DNA of 64,000 nt from Pleurodeles waltl (taxonomy: Eukaryota > Chordata > Amphibia > Caudata > Salamandridae), in contig NC_090451.1 of the NCBI RefSeq assembly GCF_031143425.1, positions 347,766,339 through 347,830,338 of the forward strand, in the 5' to 3' direction. Shown piece by piece: positions 1 through 11,165 of this stretch. Under the pieces are notes generated by a model, which saw only the letters and a program-made list of their open reading frames with translations, had not been told where the DNA came from and did no database searches. The position numbers and the translations under genes were made by a program. Positions within the stretch are counted from its first letter, which is position 1. Each line of letters opens with the position of its first letter.

Positions 1-480
1 CACGGTTCAGGGGACAGAGGCACAGGACAACAGGGAAGCTGGGAGGACTGCTGTGCGACAGGTGTAGGACAGGCCCAGGGAACTGACTCTCTAGGAGGCA
101 CTCACCAACATCCTGGGAGCATACCACGATTCCCGGGAGACGATAGGCCAGATCCTGGACAAGTTGCAGGAGACCCAGCGGTTGCAGGAGGGACAGTGCC
201 TGGGGATCAGGGAAGACTTGAAGGACATCAACACCACCCTGGTCTCCATTGCAGGGGTGCTGGCAGACATGGCCAACACCATGAGGGAGGCAGTGGCACA
301 CCACCGGGCCCCTGGCACTAGCCAAACCGATTAACAGCCTTCCACCTTTGCTGCCGCTAGTGGACAGGAGGCCCTCCACAGGAACAACAGGCCACCAGCA
401 CCCCATCCCCTGCAGAAGGAGATCCACCCCGCAAACGGTCCCTGCAATCCAGGCAGAAGCTAGAGAACATTGCCAAGACC
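1..480 (+). pseudogene. Harbinger Myb/SANT-like gene 1, C-terminal exon (copy A)
   Basis: The frame starting at base 2 matches exon 2 of gene 1 in copy B, including the glutamine/leucine-rich helix around ILDKLQETQRLQEG and the segment NTTLVSIAGVLADMANTMRE. In-frame stops lie at 65-67, 92-94 and 332-334, and indels follow near 370. The protein therefore cannot be made from this copy. In the family, the N-terminal Myb/SANT domain (here upstream of the window) binds DNA and carries the transposase to the element ends; the C-terminal part seen here is probably a helical oligomerisation region (inference). The end near 480-498 runs into a C-tract and is uncertain. Confidence 0.7.
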
Positions 481-683
481 CCCCCCCCCAGAAAATAAGA
501 CTCTCCTGATTGTCACACTTGTGACCCACTCTGTTACCCTGTCCACCTTGAACTGCCATTGCTCCACTTCCTATGCCCCCTTGGACAATGCACCTGTGAT
601 ACAAATAGACTGGACGCTATCCTGGACATTCCTCCATCATCACCCCAGCCCATTGCACAGCCCCCTCTAAACATTAGCACTTA

Positions 684-704
684 AATAAACACCATTTGAA
701 TAAA
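684..704 (+). promoter_or_regulatory. Two AATAAA polyadenylation signals after gene 1
   Basis: AATAAA occurs at 684-689 and 699-704, about 200 bases after the gene 1 coding end. They lie between gene 1 (+) and the convergent transposase (-). Copy B lacks this stretch, which looks like a local deletion there. Confidence 0.5.
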
Positions 705-978
705 TACAAGTATGGAGTCTGTCAAATAATTTAACCATGTATACATTTAACAAGTCTTAAACACGGTAATATAAATGTACAGTAATGTATACAAAGGAAT
801 GACCTGTAGTTGGCTGCAGTCAACACACCAGGAGCGATAGTGGGGCACAAATATTTTAAAATAGAGATGCCAAAGGGTACAGTAAGTGGCCTTAGAAGTG
901 GGAAAATTAGCCTGCCAGTGACAATGTCAAACACAAAACTGTCAATGTAAAGTGTAATTATAGTGTTTTACCTGTGTG

Positions 979-1177
979 TCATTGGAAGTACTGTTGTATT
1001 GTTGCACTTCTGTTGTCCTCATCCTCATCCTCTGCCTCCTCATCTTCACTGTCCACAGGGTCCACTGCTGCCACACTCTCATCTTCATCCTCAACCTCCT
1101 GCAGATAAGGCACCTGGCGACGTAAGTCAAGGTTGTGCAACATACAGCATGCCACGATGATCTGTCATACCTTCTTG
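979..1177 (-). pseudogene. HARBI1-like transposase, C-terminal fragment (copy A)
   Basis: Read on the minus strand, this encodes an open C-terminus that includes LHNLDLRRQVPYLQE, an acidic Glu/Asp run, and the ending QQYFQ before the stop at 979-981. It matches the C-terminus of the copy B transposase (51731-51935) almost residue for residue. It begins abruptly at 1177, where homology to copy B stops in the middle of the segment corresponding to KKVCQIIVACCML. The DDE catalytic core is missing. This is a remnant. Confidence 0.75.
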
Positions 1178-2154
1178 GGCGCGACTTTAGTTTTTTCGCT
1201 TTTTCTGGAATAAAAACAACGCAAGATTTTAGATGTTTCTAATCTCTTTCAATAATGACTAGATGCTGTTGCTATTATCTGTGTTCTGCTTTCATTATTA
1301 TTTTCACCAAAGGTGATGACAGTCCTTTGGCCAGTACTTGACCCATGATGCCTGCTCCTTAAATTGGGGAGGGTGAGTACTACATTATATATTTTATTTG
1401 CCTATATGGAGCACTTCACATTTGGAGATGGTTTTTTATACAACTTGATTTACTTCACTTATAGAGCACTTTTTGCTATTTGATTCATTTTTGCTTATTG
1501 GTATCTGTTCTCTTATAGGTTTTTACGCCGAATGAGGCTCTTTACTTTTGCGTAGCTGTTTATGTGAGTTCAGTCTCTCATATGTTTAACTAATAATTTC
1601 ATTTTTGAGATGAACTGTTTATTGTGGTCCTGATGAAACGCCATTTGATCCTTTTGGACAGCTGAGGCGTGAAACATGTTGACCTTTTAGTGGGGGTGGG
1701 AGCCACTGTCCTTGATACCCCTCTTAGTTAGATTATAGGAACATCATTTTCCTGGTACTCCCCTTGTTTTTAACCTTGTCCGAGGCCCGCACTCGCAGAG
1801 AAAATTTGATTTAGCGGCCCTTGAGTCAATTTTACCTCTAGTTCTCTCTGTTTTGCACAGTAGGTCTGACTCTTCGCTTACTGACCCTTGTGGTACGCTT
1901 CTAAGAAAAGAACTCCGGCACAGCGCCCCCTTGTAGGGGTCCGTCGGGCATTGCAGCGCCAGCCCGACGTGGAGCAGACCAAAAAATGAAGAATGACATC
2001 CAATGGATGTGTGAGGGTTTTAGCTTCTAAATTAGAAGTGCCCATCCTTTCCCACTTTTTTCCTTTAGGATCTGTGTGCTTATTTTGTTTGTAGACTAAT
2101 GCTTAGGGAGACTGCACACTGGACTTGACTACAATTCTCCCTGTCTCCCTTTTT
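1178..2154. other. Foreign ~980-bp block replacing the transposase core in copy A
   Basis: Homology to copy B stops at about 1177 and resumes at about 2155, while copy B has about 750 bp of transposase coding sequence between the matching points. The block has no open frame longer than a few dozen codons. It contains the motifs GATGAAACGCC and GTGAAACATGTTGACC about 30 bases apart, a partial inverted arrangement, and a pyrimidine-rich end. A similar GATGAAACATGTTGAC occurs at 58848. I could not assign it to a family; it may be a retroelement fragment that arrived with a deletion. Confidence 0.55.
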
Positions 2155-2297
2155 TTTGTGACAGGTTCCAACTGGTCACACAGCTCTGTGAGTGTGGCCC
2201 TGTCCAGTCTATAGGTGAGGATAATGTACCTGTCCTCCATTGGGGCCTGTACACGGGGGGATGTCTCCATACCCATTTCATCCACAGCGGATGAAAT
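2155..2297 (-). pseudogene. HARBI1-like transposase, 5' part of exon 2 (copy A)
   Basis: The minus strand reads MEDRYIILTYRLDRATLTEL, then CDQLEP, matching the N-terminal helical region of the copy B transposase (EDRHIILTYRLDRAIITELC). The exon edge at 2297 is inferred from a pyrimidine tract plus CCCCCTAG acceptor on the minus strand at 2298 onward, at the same place as in copy B. The coding sequence breaks off at about 2155 into an A/T-rich foreign block. Only about 45 codons remain. Confidence 0.65.
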
Positions 2298-5040
2298 CTA
2301 GGGGGCAAACAGTGAGTAGCTGGTCAGTATTCCATATTTCAAAACGCTACACTGCATTGCATGCTGTGACTGTAACACAATATTGTTGTATATGCCAAAC
2401 AAAATGGTGCCTATGTGTACTGTGACGCAGTTAGGTGCCATGGCCTGCCACCCCCCCGGAAATGGCATCCACCTGCCCTGTATGGATGGACCGGTGGGAA
2501 TAAGGTAATTCCTCTGACGTTGTGCGCCGTTGTGGGAGGTGGGACTTCTCATTGGATACAATTGGGCCCTATGGATTACAGTGGGCAATGGTGATGTACG
2601 CCGGCAGTGATGGAACGCACCGCCGCGGATGTGACCATCTTTTTCTGTCTGTTCACCCACTTGCTACCTGACCTTAAACAGGAGAGGACCTACACTGCAA
2701 ATGCTGCTGTGACCTGTGTCTGGAACCGACCGTGGCTCGTTTCACTGGGGAAAGGGCCCCTGCCTTCACCACTGCGAAGTTGGAGAGACTGGTGGATGGG
2801 GTCCTACCCCAGTACTGAATGCTGTATGGCCTCCAGACCAACAGGTGAGTACACTGTGAGCACAATGAATGGGGCATGACTGCATGGAGTGCTGTGTGTC
2901 AGGGCATCATGTAGGGGGGGTTGGGGTAAGGGCCCTGGGCAGCGTGCTGCATGAATGGTGGGCAATGTCTGTGCATAAGGGGATGTGAGGGCTATGGTGG
3001 GCCATGAGTGTAACAGGCAGGACGGGCTGAATTATACTTTTTCCTATATGTACTTCTCTGCAGGTCAGCGCCCATCAGAAAAAGGGTATATGGTGTGCTA
3101 TCACCAAGGATGTGAGGACCCTGGGGGTCTACGGCAGGCGGAACAGCCACTGTCGCAAACAGTGGAAGGACCTGAGATGCTGGGGACGGAAGACGGCAGA
3201 GGCCCAGCTGGGGATGGCCTCCCAACTAGGAAGGGGTGCCTGTCGAACCCTGACCCCCCTGATGGCCCGCATACTGGTGGCGGCCTATCCGGAGCTGGAT
3301 GGGCGCTTGGGGGCATCATAGCAGCCACAAGGGGGTGAGTACAGTGGCCCAATCTACAACTTGCGCCTGGTGGGGTGGCATCCGGGTGGGGGATGTGGGC
3401 CTGTGGGTGCCCCTAGGGCAGGCCGGACAGTGCAGGGAAGGGCCCATGTTGGGCAGGGTCTGATGTCAACCTCTTCCAAACAAGCTAGTAGGCCTCCACT
3501 ACTGGGCAGGGGTCTGTGGGTCTGAGGTATGCTGCAATTGGGGTTAGGTATCCCTGTCCATGGGCTGGTGACTAGCATTGTGACTGTTAGTGGATTGCCT
3601 AGTGTGTAGGGCTGTTCCCTGTGTGTGTATGCATGTCGTGTACGCCAACGGTGGTGTTGTTGCCGCCATTGACCAAGGGTATCCTTTGTCTCGTTCCCCC
3701 CCTCTTTTTGTTTTGTCACCCTGTCCGTATGTGCCTTAGCATCATCTGGTGTTGGAGCAGAGGCACAGGCGACAGGGAGAACTGCATCCCACAGGGCCCA
3801 GGAGGCCGAATCCACTGACGGTGAAGGCACCAGTGGGAGGGACGGCGAGGGGAGCACCACGGCGGAGACTGGAGTGGACAGTTTTGACAGTGATACCTCC
3901 TCCGATGGAAGATCCCTGGTGGTGGCGTACACCTTTGTGCCCACCCTAACTACAGGTACAGCCGCCACCCCCCGTACCAGCACCACCCACCCAGTAGCCC
4001 CTCAGCATGTTTCCTGTGCCCGCCCATGCACGAGATTGGGACTCTCCTTCGCCCCAGGCACCTCAGGCCCTGTCCCAGTTAGCCCTGCTATCCTGAATGA
4101 GGAGGCTATTGACCCCCTGCGATTGGTGTTTGTTGGGCAGTCAACCATTGTGAATGCCATCCTGGGGCTGGCAGCCCATTTGCAACAAACAGATGCATTC
4201 CTGGAGGGCATTCACTCAGGTGTGGCGGCCCAACAGAGATCAATCCAGGCTCTGGCCTCCTCCCTGATGGCAGCCATTGTCCCTGTTTCTAGCCTCCCCC
4301 CTCCATCCTCCTCTGCCCAATCCCATTCCCCTCAACCCCAACCTATCCCAAGCACACAGGCACACCAGCATGCACCCAGGACAACACACAGGAGTGGTTC
4401 AGGCAAACACAAGCACAACACATCATCCCACAGGCACTCACACAAACACAATCTAGATGCAGACATACCAACATCCACTGCCTCCACTGTGTCCCCCTCC
4501 TCCTCGTCATCCACCTCCCTTTCAGTAGCATCTACACTCACACATGCATGCACTACATCCTCATCCACTACCTCCATCACGCCTATCACGACACACCCCT
4601 CACTGGCAGTCACCACCCCCACATCGATGCACACGTCCCCTGTGTCCTCTCCTACTTTGTCGGTGCCTCCACCTCCTAAACTACACAAACGCCAACACTC
4701 AGACACCCAACAGCCATCCACCTCACAACAGCATCCAGCCCATGCCCCTTCACCCAAACACAGCAGACAGACACCTCCTACGACCACTTCCTCTTCCTCC
4801 ACTCCCAAACCTTCACCCTCTTCCCTCCCCAATGTCCCTACGAAGCTTTTCCTCTCCACAATTGACCTCTTCCCTACCCCTCCTCTCCCCCGTCCTTCAT
4901 GTCAGGCCAGGGTGAAGAAAACCCAGGCAATCACCTCGGCCACCCAGTCCAGGGGCACAGTAGTGTTGACAGCTACTGCAGGTGGGAGCGGATCCCAGGC
5001 ACCTGGCAGCAACACTAACAGGGTGCCTGCACCAGGTGCA

Positions 5041-5160
5041 TCAAGGAAGGGCAAGGAGGCACCACCATCTGGGACTAGGAAGGGCAAGGAGGCACCACCA
5101 GCTGGGACTAGGAAGGGCAAGGAGGCACCACCAGCTGCAGGTGTGAAGGGCAAGAGGCAA
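5041..5160 (+). repeat. 33-bp coding minisatellite (11-residue KGKE repeat), copy A
   Basis: Three clear units plus one degenerate unit of a 33-bp repeat encode KGKEAPPAGTR-type segments within gene 3 exon 3. Copy B has about twice as many units at 55555-55800, so the array has expanded or contracted between copies. The basic Lys/Arg spacing could serve nuclear localisation or DNA contact (inference). Confidence 0.8.
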
Positions 5161-5261
5161 CCCCCAGCTGCTGAGGAAGGGCACTGGGCCTGCACCAGCA
5201 GGCAGGAAGGACAGGAGTTCTGGTGCTGGGACGCATTTTGAGCCCCCACCATCAACCATGG

Positions 5262-5610
5262 TGGTTCAGCTGTCTGAGGCTGCAGGGGATGGGCTGGAGC
5301 CTCCCCCCATCACTGTTAGCACCAGCACCGCCACCAGCACCACTGCAAGCAGCCCCAGTGGGCAGCCGTCCGAGGCTGCAGGGGAGGGGCTGGAGCCTCC
5401 CCCATCACTGCCAGCGCCGCCACCTGCACTACCACCAGCAGCAGCAGCCCCAGTGGGCAGCCGTCCGAGGCTACAGGGGATGGGCTGTAGCCTCCCCCCA
5501 CCACTGCCAGCACCGCCACCAGCACCACTGCCAGCAGTAGCAGCCCTAGTGGGCAGCCGTCTGAGGCTGCAGGGGATGGGCTGGAGCCTTCTCCCACTAC
5601 TGCCAGCCCC
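5262..5610 (+). repeat. Coding repeat QPSEAAGDGLEPP, four units (copy A)
   Basis: Four units of about 75-100 bp each contain the core GAGGCTGCAGGGGATGGGCT or a close variant, separated by Ser/Thr/Ala- or Pro-rich spacers. The encoded acidic-proline motif is intact in the first two units; the later units are read out of frame because of indels. Confidence 0.75.
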
Positions 5611-5734
5611 GACACCAGCCCCTCCACTGCCGCCACTGAGCAGCCGTCACCGCCGGCGGACAGTGTGTAGTCCTGCCTCCATGGGCTTTTGTGCTTCCTG
5701 GCCCCTGCAAATCCAGTTGGTCTGACACCCAGGT

Positions 5735-6270
5735 GAGGGTGTGACCTTTCACTCACCAAGATCTGCATCACAGGGCACAATGCCCCCCCCCAGAACCAGT
5801 GGAGAAGCCATCCACTTACCCCTTCCTTCCCAGGATGAAGATCACAGGGCACACGGCCCCCTCCAGAACCAGTGGAGAAGCCATGCACTCACCCCATCCT
5901 TCCCAGGATGAAGCACACTGGGCACAATGCCCCCTCCAAAACCAGTGGAGAAGCCATCCACTCACCCCATCCTTCCCAGGATGAAGCACACTGGGCACAA
6001 TGCCCCCTCCGAAACCAGTGGAGAAGCCATCCACTCACCCCATCCTTCCCAAGACGAACCACACTAGGCACAATGCCCCCTCTGGAACCAGTGGAAGAAG
6101 CCATCCACTTGAGAGACTGCGGCTTTCCACTCCCCAGGACCATCCATTGGGCAAACCACCCACTTGAGAGACTGTGGCCTTGCCCTCCTCAGGACCAAGC
6201 AGTGGGCAAGCCACCCACTTGAGAGACTGTGGCCTTGCACTCCCCAGGACATTGCCCTGGGCATGTAGCC
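5735..6270 (+). repeat. Two-type tandem repeat after gene 3 (copy A)
   Basis: About five units of ~73 bp with the core AACCAGTGGAGAAGCCATCC are followed by about three units of ~60-70 bp with the core CACTTGAGAGACTGTGGCCT. They lie after the gene 3 stop and are non-coding in any consistent frame. Copy B holds the same two types in the same order at 56335-56945. Confidence 0.8.
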
Positions 6271-6692
6271 CCCTCCAGGACCAGTGGTGTTTTACCATCT
6301 TCCAGCTGAGGTGCAACCCCATTTCCCGTCCCCCTGAGGTTCCTTTGTATTTTTGATTTGATGCCCCTGCAGTGTTCTCTCGGTGTTGTTGCAAGAGTGA
6401 GGTGGGGCCTTGGCCTATGTGTTGTGGCCCTGTGGCCCACGGACATTGAGGACTGGGCAGTGTCCCTTCATTTGTAAATATGTATATATGTTTGTAATTT
6501 GATGCACTTATTCATGTTCTTTAATCGTATTACATTCACATTCTTCAAATCATTTTGTCCTTGCGTTATTCCTGAGGGGTACGGGGTGGATATGTAATGT
6601 TACTGCATCTCGTTGTGTGGATGGTGTTGGGGGTGTTGTGTGTCACTCTCTTTTTCCTCCCCCTCCCGTGTGTGCTAGGCGGCAGTACTCAC

Positions 6693-6775
6693 CGTGGTTG
6701 TCTTCGCCGACGTTGGTGTTTGTAATGCAGGAAAAGGTAGACGAGCATGGGAAATATGTGCAACTCGGGCTCCAT
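6693..6775 (-). pseudogene. HARBI1-like transposase exon 1 (copy A, itself intact)
   Basis: The minus strand opens with ATG at 6775-6773 and reads MEPELHIFPMLVYLFLHYKH, then QRRRRQPR, ending at a GTGAGT donor (6692-6687). Joined to the acceptor edge at 2297, the frame continues into the transposase N-terminus. The Arg-rich end suits a nuclear-localisation role (inference). The implied intron, 2298-6692, holds the whole of gene 3 on the other strand. Copy B conserves this exon at 57379-57460. Confidence 0.6.
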
Positions 6776-7087
6776 GGCGTTGTGGTTGTTCCCTGAGTCT
6801 CCAGAGGTGAGTCCTTTGACTTCTCTGTTCTGTTTCCACAGTGCTTTTGATGTCGTTGGTACCGCCCCGGAAAAGGTGACGGATAGGCTGGTCATAATAC
6901 ATTGGGTGGTACATTGCCTTCCGCCTGGCTGTTAGCGGTTTCCGCTGTGGTGCTTGTTGCTACCGCCGTAGCTGTTGGTGTGTTGAAATGTCTATCTGTC
7001 TCAGCGGTTTCCGCCATGGTCATAATTCCATTTTTGTTACTCCCGGCCTATTGGCAGTATTACCGCCTCTTTATCACCAACCGACAA

Positions 7088-7103
7088 GGTTGTAATGAGG
7101 GCC
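7088..7103. repeat. Right terminal inverted repeat, Harbinger copy A
   Basis: GGTTGTAATGAGGGCC is the inverse complement of the copy B left end apart from two bases. The flanking triplet is ATA; its partner would be left of the window. Confidence 0.8.
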
Positions 7104-7124
7104 ATAGTTTTTTTTAAAGAAAAC

Positions 7125-7600
7125 AAATGGAGGATCAAAATATAGAAGAGTATATAGCTTTTTTAAGGGTATTAGCATCTTCATGTGAATTCAATGAGAT
7201 GACAGACATTTATATTCAAGATCAATTTATGTTCCAGTGTCATTCAAAAAAAAGTTCAAGAAAGGTTACATGTGTGTAGAAATCCTACATTACAGGAGGT
7301 CTTTGATATTGCTAAGGGAGTTGAGAGAGCATTGATTTCTACAAAGGCTTTAATGTCTGATAGTCTGTCAAAAGCAAGTGTATACATGGTCCAAAAAAGA
7401 AAAGGCTTTGACAGTGTTACGTTCATAGAGAAAAGCAAAGATAACAGATTTAGTAGTAAAAAAAAATGGTACCAATTTATAGATGTGCATCCAAACACAT
7501 TTGAGTAACTATGCAAAGTGTCCAGCAGCAGAAAAAGGGTGTGCTAAGTGTAAAAAAGTAGGTCATTTTGCTGCAGTTTGTAGAAGCGTGAAGGGAGATA
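7125..7600 (+). pseudogene. Gypsy gag, C-terminal part with zinc knuckle
   Basis: Three successive frames read as one Gag: a helical part around EEYIAFLRVLASSCEFNE, a middle part with EVFDIAKGVERALIS, and a CCHC zinc knuckle whose ligands fall in CAKCKKVGHFAAVC. Frame changes occur at about 7250 (an A-tract) and near 7490. The N-terminal part of Gag is missing because the element is interrupted at 7103. Gag packages element RNA through the knuckle. Confidence 0.75.
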
Positions 7601-10600
7601 ATAACATAAAGGTTAATTCAGTAGAGAAATTTGATGAGGAAATGTGTGCAAATATAGTTTTAACTATCAATGATAATCTTAGCAAATGTTTAACAAGTAG
7701 ATTTAAAGCACCACTTGTAGTTGTCTGTATTGGTTGCAAAGAACCTATTCTTATGGCAGATTCAGGATCTCCCATTACTATTTTAGATTCTGGCACATTT
7801 CACAGTCTTTGGAACAATGTAGAGTTGTTAAAGAGTGATGTAAATCGAAAGGCATTTGGAGAATTCAAGATTGGATATTTTTGTAATAGTCTTGAATTTA
7901 AAGACCGTATAATCAATACTAAAATATATGTAGCTGAAAATGACAGAAATATTGTAGGATGGCGAGATTTAGGCAAATTGGGAATAGTTTTGAAACCAGG
8001 TTCATCTAATCCAATAGTTTTAGGAGAGTTACCTTGTCCAGATGTCAATGGTATTGGAGATGTAAATACTGATTTAACATTAGAACAAGTGTTGGAAGAA
8101 AATCAAAAAGTATTTTCAAATCACACAGGATGTGTAAAAGGTTTTGAACACGTTATTTAATTAAAGGAAAAAGCTTTACCAGTGGTAAATAAAGTTTGCC
8201 TGTCCCTCTCTCAGTTAGGAAAAAGTTGAAAGAACTTCTATGTAAGTTATGTGAAGAAGGTATAATTGAACCTACTCTGTCTTCAGAGTGGGTATCAGCT
8301 ATAGTCACTAAAAGGAAAACCAGCGGACTAGGGTTGTGCACTGATATGAGGTCTTTAAACCAAAATATTGTGGTGGATTGTCACCCATTACCTAGACTTC
8401 AAGAGATTTTGGCAGCCACTAATGGATCAAAGTATTTTTCTTTAATAGATCTTAAATCAGCATACCACCAGGTCAAACTCTTTCTAAAGACTATACCACA
8501 TTCGTAACACCTTTTGGTGCTTACAGATATGAACGCTTACCTTTTGGACTTGCATCAGCTGCAAGTGTATTCCAAAAATGTATGGATATTTTGTTTAAGG
8601 ACTTGGATGGCATTCAGAAATTTCAGGATGATATTTTAATACATGCGGAAACTATTTCAGAACATAATTCTATCTTGAACAGAGTTTTAGAAATATTACA
8701 GGAAAAGGGTATAACAGTTAGCAAGACAAAGTGTAAGTTCTTCTGCACAGAAATTGAATATTTAGGACACTCTCTTTCATCAGATGTAATAAAGCCTAAA
8801 GAGGATTTACTTAGAGCAATTCATGAAGCACCCAATGCCAAGAACAAGGACACTCTAAAATCTTTTCTAGGGTTAGGTGAGTACTATTCTGGATTTATCA
8901 TGGATTATCCTAATTTAGCTGAACCACATAGGAATCTGTTGAGGAAAAAGGTAAAATTTGGTTGGGAACCTTAACAAGAGATTGCATTTATAAATATAAA
9001 AGAGGCCATATTAAAAGCACCAGCTCTACGACCTTATGATGCTAACAGCGAAAATAGGATTACGGTAGATGCTAGTGCTACAGGGATAGGTACTATAGTT
9101 TCTCAGATTGTGTCAGGAAAAGAGTATACTGTAGCATTTATTTCTAGAATGCTTAGGAATGCTGTTTTTTTATGACACAATAGAAAGGGAAACTTAAGCA
9201 TGTGTATGACAGTTTAAAAATTGAAAACAGACCTTTGGGGCAATAATTTCGAGATAGTAACCGATCATAAACCACAAGTGAAACATGATGGATGGAAAAG
9301 GCAATGCTAAGGCATCATCTAGATTAATTAGGCTATCAAAATTGCAAGGGTATAATTTTGAAATCAAACATGTAGCACGTGGTTTGAACAAACGGGCGGA
9401 TTGTTTATCCAGGTTATCTTTGAATGATATTGATGAGGTTGAAATACTGGATACTGAATGTGTTGTTGCTTATGTTGATGCTGTGGAACACTGTGATGAG
9501 GTGATTTCTTGTAATGAATGGACAGAGGCTTGTGAAAAAGATTTGATTATACAGCAACTAATTAAATATGTCACTAAAGGGTGGCCTCCCAGCAAAACTT
9601 TAGATAACCCGATTGAAAAATGTTCACAAGTAGCTAATGAATTGACTATTTAAGGTGCTATATTAATGAGACACAACTTATATATTCCACCTCAAATATT
9701 TTTTTAAACGTTAATTGATTTGGCTCACGAAGGGCATCCAGGAGCCACTTCCACAAAGAAATTATTGATAAATTATTATTGGTGGCCAGGACTTGATGAT
9801 GATGTAAACTTTTTTGTGGATAAGTGTGTGTAGTGTATAAAATCGGATAAACATTGGAAAGTAAGTAAGAAAGAAATGCACCCGTTGGATATACCTAATG
9901 CACCTTTGTCAAAACTAGCCATAGATATTTCAGGACTATTAAATTTACTTGAGTCGGAAATGCGTTATTTAGTTGTTCTTACAGATTGCTATTCTAAATG
10001 GATTCATTGGGATTTCATTGCAAATATAAACACATTATTCATGTCATTGTAGAATTTTTGAAAAATGTGTTGTAACAGAAGTTTAACCAAGAATGTTGGT
10101 ATCTGACAATGTAACACAGTTAATTTCTCAAAAAATGTGTACATTTTTAAGTAAACATGGAATAAAACAAGAAAAAAACACTTATTTACAACCCTTCTTC
10201 TAATGGTCAGGTAGAACGAATGAATAGGATTATGAAAGAAGGAATGCAGATAGCTATTCAATCTAATTTGATGGTACATGAATTTTTACATGAGAAGGCT
10301 TATATTTATAACAATACTGTAAATTTGACGACTGGGTTTTAACCTTTCTATTTGTTAAGGGGTAGGAAGGAAAGTACTTTGCTTACCCTAAAATTTGGAA
10401 GTGTTGCAGATGCTCAAAAAGAAGTCAAAAATATTGACAACAATGAATTACAAGTAAGACAAAACATTGTTAAGAAACAAGCTAAAACTAAAACTTATTA
10501 TGATTTGATCAATAGAGTTAAACCTAAAGTGGTTAATGTAGATAATTTGGTTCTTATTAGAAAACCTGGTAAAGTACAGAAAGGAGAATCAATGTTTACT

Positions 10601-10663
10601 TCACCAGTGCACATTTTGACAGTCAACAATAGTTCTTTGTATCTGAAAGATAAAGGGTGGTAG
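7601..10663 (+). pseudogene. Gypsy pol: protease, RT, RNase H, integrase (broken)
   Basis: Protease is marked by LMADSGSPITIL (near 7760), the aspartic-protease DSG site. RT fingers and palm appear in 8196-8980, with YFSLIDLKSAYHQVK and the catalytic box FQDDIL in place of the common YxDDxL. RNase H has ITVDASATGIG (near 9060), and the integrase zinc region shows AHEGHPGATSTKKLL with the later core residues near AIDISG and NGQVERMNRI. Frameshifts lie near 8160, 8490 and 9290; stops lie at 8972, 9172, 9829 and several places in 10050-10350. Order PR-RT-RH-IN is diagnostic of Ty3/Gypsy. No envelope-like frame is present. Confidence 0.85.
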
Positions 10664-10728
10664 AGTACAAATGCTGTAGTTTTACTTAAACTGCATCAAG
10701 AGAAATTTCGGAACATTGGAAAAGAGGA

Positions 10729-11094
10729 ATGGATGTAAATAATGAGTCACAACACTATTTTGACTTAGATGTTGGTAAGGAAAGTGTGAGAAGTAAGGAA
10801 TCCAATTGGAGAATTGAGGAGAGAATCAATTCAAGTGATACTGATGAAATGACTAATGAGAATTGTTCACAAATTTTTGATGAAATAAGTAATGAGAATT
10901 GTTTGCAAAGTCCTGAAAAAGAGAAAGAAACACAAAGTTCTGAAGATGAGTATGGTTATGTAGATGGAGTACAACAAAATATAGAAATAAGGGAAGAGTC
11001 AAATAGTCTTGATACTGATAATAATGGCTATAATTCAAGAGCAAGAAGGAATGTACGCATGCCGAAGAAATACTCTAAGTTTGTAATGTTTTAG
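10729..11094 (+). CDS. Gypsy acidic C-terminal frame (121 codons, open)
   Basis: This open frame is rich in Asp, Glu, Asn and Ser and ends in a basic segment, RARRNVRMPKKYSKFVMF. That ending resembles the extreme C-terminus of many Ty3/Gypsy polyproteins, after the integrase. It is probably the tail of pol, cut from 10352-10663 by a stop at 10662, and not a separate gene. The basic motif is likely nucleic-acid contacting (inference). Confidence 0.5.
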   Translation: MDVNNESQHYFDLDVGKESVRSKESNWRIEERINSSDTDEMTNENCSQIFDEISNENCLQSPEKEKETQSSEDEYGYVDGVQQNIEIREESNSLDTDNNGYNSRARRNVRMPKKYSKFVMF

Positions 11095-11148
11095 TTTGAA
11101 ACATTGTAACATTTGTTATTTCTCTATAATTACATGATAATATTTTTT

Positions 11149-11160
11149 GGGGGGTAAAAG
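11149..11160 (+). promoter_or_regulatory. Polypurine tract
   Basis: GGGGGGTAAAAG lies just before the 3' LTR. In LTR elements this purine run primes plus-strand DNA synthesis. Confidence 0.65.
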
Positions 11161-11165
11161 ATATA

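Larger units (their letters stand above)
2732..5670 (+). pseudogene. Harbinger Myb/SANT-like gene 3, three exons (copy A)
   Basis: Inferred exons are 2732-2844, 3064-3334 and 3740-5670. Both introns start with GTGAGT and end in AG, and splicing keeps the frame (exon 2 opens VSAHQKKGIW; exon 3 opens near ASSGVGAEAQATG). Exons 1-2 encode a Myb/SANT-like helical domain (FTTAKLERLVDGVLPQY, then GVYGRRNSHCRKQWKDL). Exon 3 is acidic, then Ser/Thr/Pro/His-rich, then holds KGKE repeats and QPSEAAGDGLEPP repeats. The exon 3 frame is open from 3740 to 5241. Breaks: the start is GTG where copy B has ATG, a TGA follows GVLPQY in exon 1, a TAG lies at 3319-3321, and a frameshift near 5200 moves the last part to other frames. 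Family knowledge suggests DNA binding or a transposase partner; the repeat tail has no known role. Confidence 0.65.
1..7103. mobile_element. PIF/Harbinger DNA transposon, copy A (left end outside window)
   Basis: This stretch aligns end to end, by eye, with 50970-57781 (copy B). It ends in the same terminal inverted repeat, read on the minus strand as GGCCCTCATTACAACC, at 7103. Its left end and left repeat lie upstream of the window. It carries the 3' exon of a Myb/SANT-like gene (+), two separated remnants of a HARBI1-like transposase (-), a three-exon second Myb/SANT-like gene (+), and a tandem-repeat tail. It differs from copy B by a foreign ~980-bp block that replaces the transposase core, so it could move only with transposase supplied by another copy. 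The DNA to its right is Ty3/Gypsy gag, so the target was probably that retroelement. Confidence 0.85.

Noticed and set aside
3354..3986. Minus-strand open frame of 210 codons
   Set aside because: It lies antisense to gene 3 intron 2 and exon 3 of Harbinger A, and the corresponding frame in copy B is not kept. The sense frame has the protein-like features.
4332..4859. Minus-strand frame rich in Val, Glu, Cys and Gly
   Set aside because: It is the complement of the Ser/Thr/Pro/His-rich part of gene 3; composition explains it.
5735..6270. CRISPR-like array
   Set aside because: Units are contiguous with no unique spacers, the DNA is vertebrate, and the array is part of a DNA transposon.
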